Position numbers and translations under genes: made by a program. Below, piece after piece: positions 61,340 to 64,000 of a DNA stretch of 64,000 nt (positions within the stretch are counted from its first letter, which is position 1; every line of letters starts with the position of its first letter). The DNA is taken from assembly GCA_963767475.1 (NCBI GenBank), contig CAVYEI010000003.1:930001-994000 (forward strand), written 5' to 3'. The notes below the pieces were generated by a model that saw nothing but the letters and a program-made list of their open reading frames with translations, was not told the DNA's origin and searched no databases. This stretch comes from WHSW01 sp963767475. GTDB lineage: Bacteria > Actinomycetota > Thermoleophilia > Solirubrobacterales > 70-9.

Positions 61340-62947
61340 CTAACCGATGCGCGTCCCCCGCCCGGTCCACTCACGCTCGCGTAACTCGTACTTCTGAACC
61401 TTGCCCGTCGACGTCTTGGGCAACTCCTCGATGAACTCGACCGCCCGCGGTGCCTTGAAGCGCGCGATGAGGCTGCGGCAGTGGTCGATCAACTCGCTCT
61501 CACCGACGACCTCCCCCGGCTTGAGAACAACGAAGGCTTTCGGGCGCTCCCCCCACTGGTCGTCGGGAACTCCGACCACCGCCACCTCGAGCACCGCGGG
61601 ATGCGAGACGATCGCCTGCTCGACCTCGATGGTTGAGATGTTCTCGCCCCCCGAGATCACCACATCCTTGGCCCGGTCACGCAACTCCACGTAACCATCC
61701 GGGTGCATTACGCCGAGGTCGCCAGAATGGAACCAGCCGCCTTCGAAAGCCGTTGCGGTTGCGTCTTCATCGGCGTAGTAACCCTTCATGACGTTGTTCC
61801 CGCGCATGACGATCTCCCCAACCGTCGTGCCGTCCCGCTCCACCTCACAAAGGTCCTCGTCGACCACGCGAAGCTGGTCGGCGGAGAGCATGGCGACGCC
61901 CTGACGGGCGAGAAGTCGGGCCCGCTCCTCGGACGCGAGTTCTTCCCAGCCGGGCTGCCACTCGCAGACCGAATACGGGCCGTAGGTCTCCGTCAGCCCG
62001 TACACGTGGATGATCCGGGCCCCCAGAGCCTCGAGCTCGGCGATCGTGGTGGGACTGGGCGGGGCGCCCGCGGTCGTGACCACCAGCTTGTGGTCGAGTT
62101 CCCTCGCCTCATCGGCGCCGGCGATCGTGGTCAGGACGGTCGGGGCCCCGTTCAGGTGTGTGATTCCTTCGCGCTGTATTAGGTCCCAGATCCGGTTGCC
62201 CCGCACCGCCCGCAGACACACGTGGCACCCGCCGATCGCCGTGACTCCCCAGGTCGTACACCAGCCGTTGCAATGAAACATCGGCAGCGTCCATAGATAG
62301 ACGGACGCGGGGGTGTGCTCGGAATGGATCACCTCTGCCAGTGCGTTAAGGCACGCACCGCGGTGCGTGTACATCACGCCCTTGGGTCGCCCCGTTGTGC
62401 CCGACGTGTAGTTGATCGTGATGGTGGCCAGCTCGTCCGGTACCGCCCAGTCCACGGACTCACCCGAGCCCCGCGCCAAGAGAGCTTCGTAGTCCGCCCC
62501 CACCGCAGCCGCCGCATCACCCGCGGAAGCCGACGGATCCACCACCGTCACTATCTCCTCCACGCTTTCGAGCTCGGCGGCGATTGGATCCACTCGCGGC
62601 CGAAGCTCGGCATCCACGACGAGGAGCTTCGCGCCTGAGTGATTGCAGATGTAGCGGATCTCCTCGGAGGACAAACGGGTGTTGATGGGCACGAGGACGG
62701 CGCCCGCGAGCGGGACGCCAAAGTGGGCGATCAGCATCTCGGGCACGTTCGGGCAGAGATAGGCGACGCGATCGCCGGGCGAGATTCCAGCGCCCCGGAG
62801 GCCCCGCGCCAGCCTGAGGGCCTCCCGGGCAAACTCCGCGTAGCTGATTCGGCGCTCGCCGTAGACGATCGCCGTTTTGTCCGGGAAGACCGCAGCCGAG
62901 CGCTCGAGGAATCGAAGCGGGGTGAGGGAGGAATGCGACGCGGACAT
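61340..62947 (-). CDS. Long-chain/aryl acyl-CoA synthetase (AMP-forming)
   Basis: 535 residues of the ANL superfamily. Phosphate loop ITINYTSGTTGRPKGVMYTH, TTAGAPPSPTTIAELEALGA, HVYGLTETYGPYSVCEW, GWFHSGDLGVMHPDGYVELR, and the C-terminal Lys in ELPKTSTGKVQKYELR. The WTLPMFHCNGWC segment is that of the AlkK/fatty-acid-CoA-ligase group. Activates a carboxylic acid as AMP ester and then as CoA thioester. The amidohydrolase gene just upstream ends at 62948, one base away. Confidence 0.9.
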   Translation of the reverse strand: MSASHSSLTPLRFLERSAAVFPDKTAIVYGERRISYAEFAREALRLARGLRGAGISPGDRVAYLCPNVPEMLIAHFGVPLAGAVLVPINTRLSSEEIRYICNHSGAKLLVVDAELRPRVDPIAAELESVEEIVTVVDPSASAGDAAAAVGADYEALLARGSGESVDWAVPDELATITINYTSGTTGRPKGVMYTHRGACLNALAEVIHSEHTPASVYLWTLPMFHCNGWCTTWGVTAIGGCHVCLRAVRGNRIWDLIQREGITHLNGAPTVLTTIAGADEARELDHKLVVTTAGAPPSPTTIAELEALGARIIHVYGLTETYGPYSVCEWQPGWEELASEERARLLARQGVAMLSADQLRVVDEDLCEVERDGTTVGEIVMRGNNVMKGYYADEDATATAFEGGWFHSGDLGVMHPDGYVELRDRAKDVVISGGENISTIEVEQAIVSHPAVLEVAVVGVPDDQWGERPKAFVVLKPGEVVGESELIDHCRSLIARFKAPRAVEFIEELPKTSTGKVQKYELREREWTGRGTRIG

Positions 62948-64000
62948 TCAAAGCTCCCCGTGCACCGCCTCGCCGGCAAGCAGCGTGGCACGAACTTCGG
63001 TGTCCGGCAGATCCTCGATCGGGCACTCCAGGGGGTTCCGGTCGACGACACAAAGGTCCGCGTGATTGCCGGGCTCGAGCGACCCGATGCCCTCCCAGCG
63101 AAGCACGTGCGCGGCCTCTCGTGTCCACATCGCGAGGGCCTCCGTCCGAGAAACGCCCGGCGTCGGAGCATGTGCCTCGCTGCCGCTGTAAGTCGGCTCG
63201 ACGGCGAGAGCTAGGTGCTCGAACACATTCTTCGGCCCCCAGTCCGTGCCGCAGCCCACGTGTAACCCTGCATCCAACAGACGGCGCAGGGGAATCAGGT
63301 GCTCGAGCATGTGCTCGCCGAATCGCTCGCGAACCAGCTCCCCCTTCCCCCACGAGAAGGACATGCTCGTCGTCACGTCGAGACCGAGGTCCGCCGTGCG
63401 ACGGGCATGCTCGGCTTCAAAGAAGTACAGATGCTGAAGCAGCCAGGCCCGTCCGTCGGTCTCCAGTTTTCTCCCATCCGCCAGGGCTTCAAGGAAGTCG
63501 AGATAGGTGTCGTGCTCGCCGGTGCCGGCGGTCACGATGTTCAGACGCAGGTTGCGCTCGTGGGCGAAGCGCATCGCCTCCTCAGTCCGCCTCTGGTCGA
63601 CGAACGAAACGCCGGTGGTCTCCTCCCCGAACGGTCCCTTGTACGGGTCACGCATGAGGATGAAGCCGGGTCCGCACGGACCGCCACGACCGATGGTCAG
63701 TCCGTCGATCCTCAGCATGTCGTCTTCCCGCTGAACCATGCCGGCGGCCTGCTCAAGCCGGGCGAGGAACTCTTGGTCGTCAGGCTCTGTGTTCCACGGC
63801 ATCCCGTAGGGCTGGGCCTCGGGGCAGCACAGCACGCGCATCGTGAGCCGGCCCTCGTCGCGCAGCCACTGGTAGGCCGCGATCAACGGGAAGTCCATCG
63901 CGTGGCCCTCGTACGCGCACGTGACGCCCAGCTCGTTGAAGGCTCGCATTGCCGCCTGCGTCCCGGGACCGATCGCGCCGGGATCCATGAGCGGCAGCCG
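62948..64000 (-). CDS. YtcJ-like amidohydrolase (5' partial)
   Basis: At least 347 residues; the frame is open to the right edge, so the N-terminal metal-binding HxH lies outside. Visible: FNELGVTCAYEGHAMDFPLI, LNIVTAGTGEHDTYLDFLEA, LLQHLYFFEAEHARRTADLG, catalytic Asp region AGLHVGCGTDWGPKNVFEHL, and the small beta-sandwich return GSLEPGNHADLCVVDRNPLE. This is the amidohydrolase-3/YtcJ group, hydrolysing amides or related C-N bonds. Transcribed together with the acyl-CoA synthetase, so it may release an acid that the ligase activates. Confidence 0.83.
   Translation of the reverse strand, partial: RLPLMDPGAIGPGTQAAMRAFNELGVTCAYEGHAMDFPLIAAYQWLRDEGRLTMRVLCCPEAQPYGMPWNTEPDDQEFLARLEQAAGMVQREDDMLRIDGLTIGRGGPCGPGFILMRDPYKGPFGEETTGVSFVDQRRTEEAMRFAHERNLRLNIVTAGTGEHDTYLDFLEALADGRKLETDGRAWLLQHLYFFEAEHARRTADLGLDVTTSMSFSWGKGELVRERFGEHMLEHLIPLRRLLDAGLHVGCGTDWGPKNVFEHLALAVEPTYSGSEAHAPTPGVSRTEALAMWTREAAHVLRWEGIGSLEPGNHADLCVVDRNPLECPIEDLPDTEVRATLLAGEAVHGEL

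Overview
The window reads as high-GC soil-type Actinomycetota DNA. Evidence: very GC-rich third codon positions, two LLM-type (flavin/F420) oxidoreductases, many GTG/TTG starts, genes overlapping by 1-8 nt, and at least five promoters placed so that the transcript would begin at or next to the start codon (leaderless). A thermoleophilian (Solirubrobacterales/Gaiellales-like) host would fit, but that is a guess. I see no tRNA, rRNA, CRISPR array or plasmid/phage replication gene.

Layout. (1) 1-10.57 kb is worn flanking DNA: two thioredoxin-reductase-like flavoproteins fused to different sensory N-termini, an NTF2-like protein, a LuxR regulator, an O-antigen-ligase-like membrane protein, a PKD-domain secreted protein, an LLM oxidoreductase, and several broken genes (secreted protein, lipoprotein, YWTD-type propeller, tail of a succinate-semialdehyde dehydrogenase). 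(2) 10.6-60.2 kb is a dense and nearly intact catabolic block of about 44 genes. It holds four class-III aminotransferases, nine SDR dehydrogenases, two GntR/FCD and two LacI regulators, a gamma-aminobutyraldehyde dehydrogenase, two PYROXD2-like flavoproteins, a GMC oxidoreductase, an IlvD/Edd dehydratase, an APC permease and a full Dpp/Opp-type ABC transporter. (3) 60.27-61.3 kb is a scar: an SDR pseudogene and an IS3-family transposase remnant. (4) 61.3-64 kb carries an acyl-CoA synthetase and a partial YtcJ-like amidohydrolase.

How the genes may work together (inference). The minus-strand run 25.6 to 14.2 kb (GntR, metallophosphoesterase, aldehyde dehydrogenase, nucleotidyltransferase-like protein, aminotransferase, small barrel-like protein, PYROXD2-like flavoprotein, FAH-type hydrolase, three SDRs, LacI) looks like an amine/polyamine-type degradation operon. 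The plus-strand run 43.0-60.2 kb is a single file of 15 genes: dimethylformamidase-like amidohydrolase, hydantoinase A and B, a tiny zinc-ribbon protein, MR/MLE enolase, SDR, KDG kinase, KDPG aldolase, DapA-family lyase, LacI, PYROXD2-like flavoprotein, then two permeases and two ATPases. Its substrate-binding lipoprotein sits divergently at 41.1-42.8 kb. The gene set suggests import of an amide- or hydantoin-linked sugar acid, C-N bond cleavage, dehydration to a 2-keto-3-deoxy acid, phosphorylation and aldol cleavage to pyruvate.

Regulation. A 14-base box close to TTKATCGTTATAGT, overlapping the -10 element, recurs at seven promoters between 12.7 and 43.0 kb. A second box, TTGTCGGACAAC, occurs near the GntR genes and two other promoters. 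This suggests the block works as one regulon. Both ends of the block are marked by truncated genes, consistent with an inserted or rearranged catabolic island.
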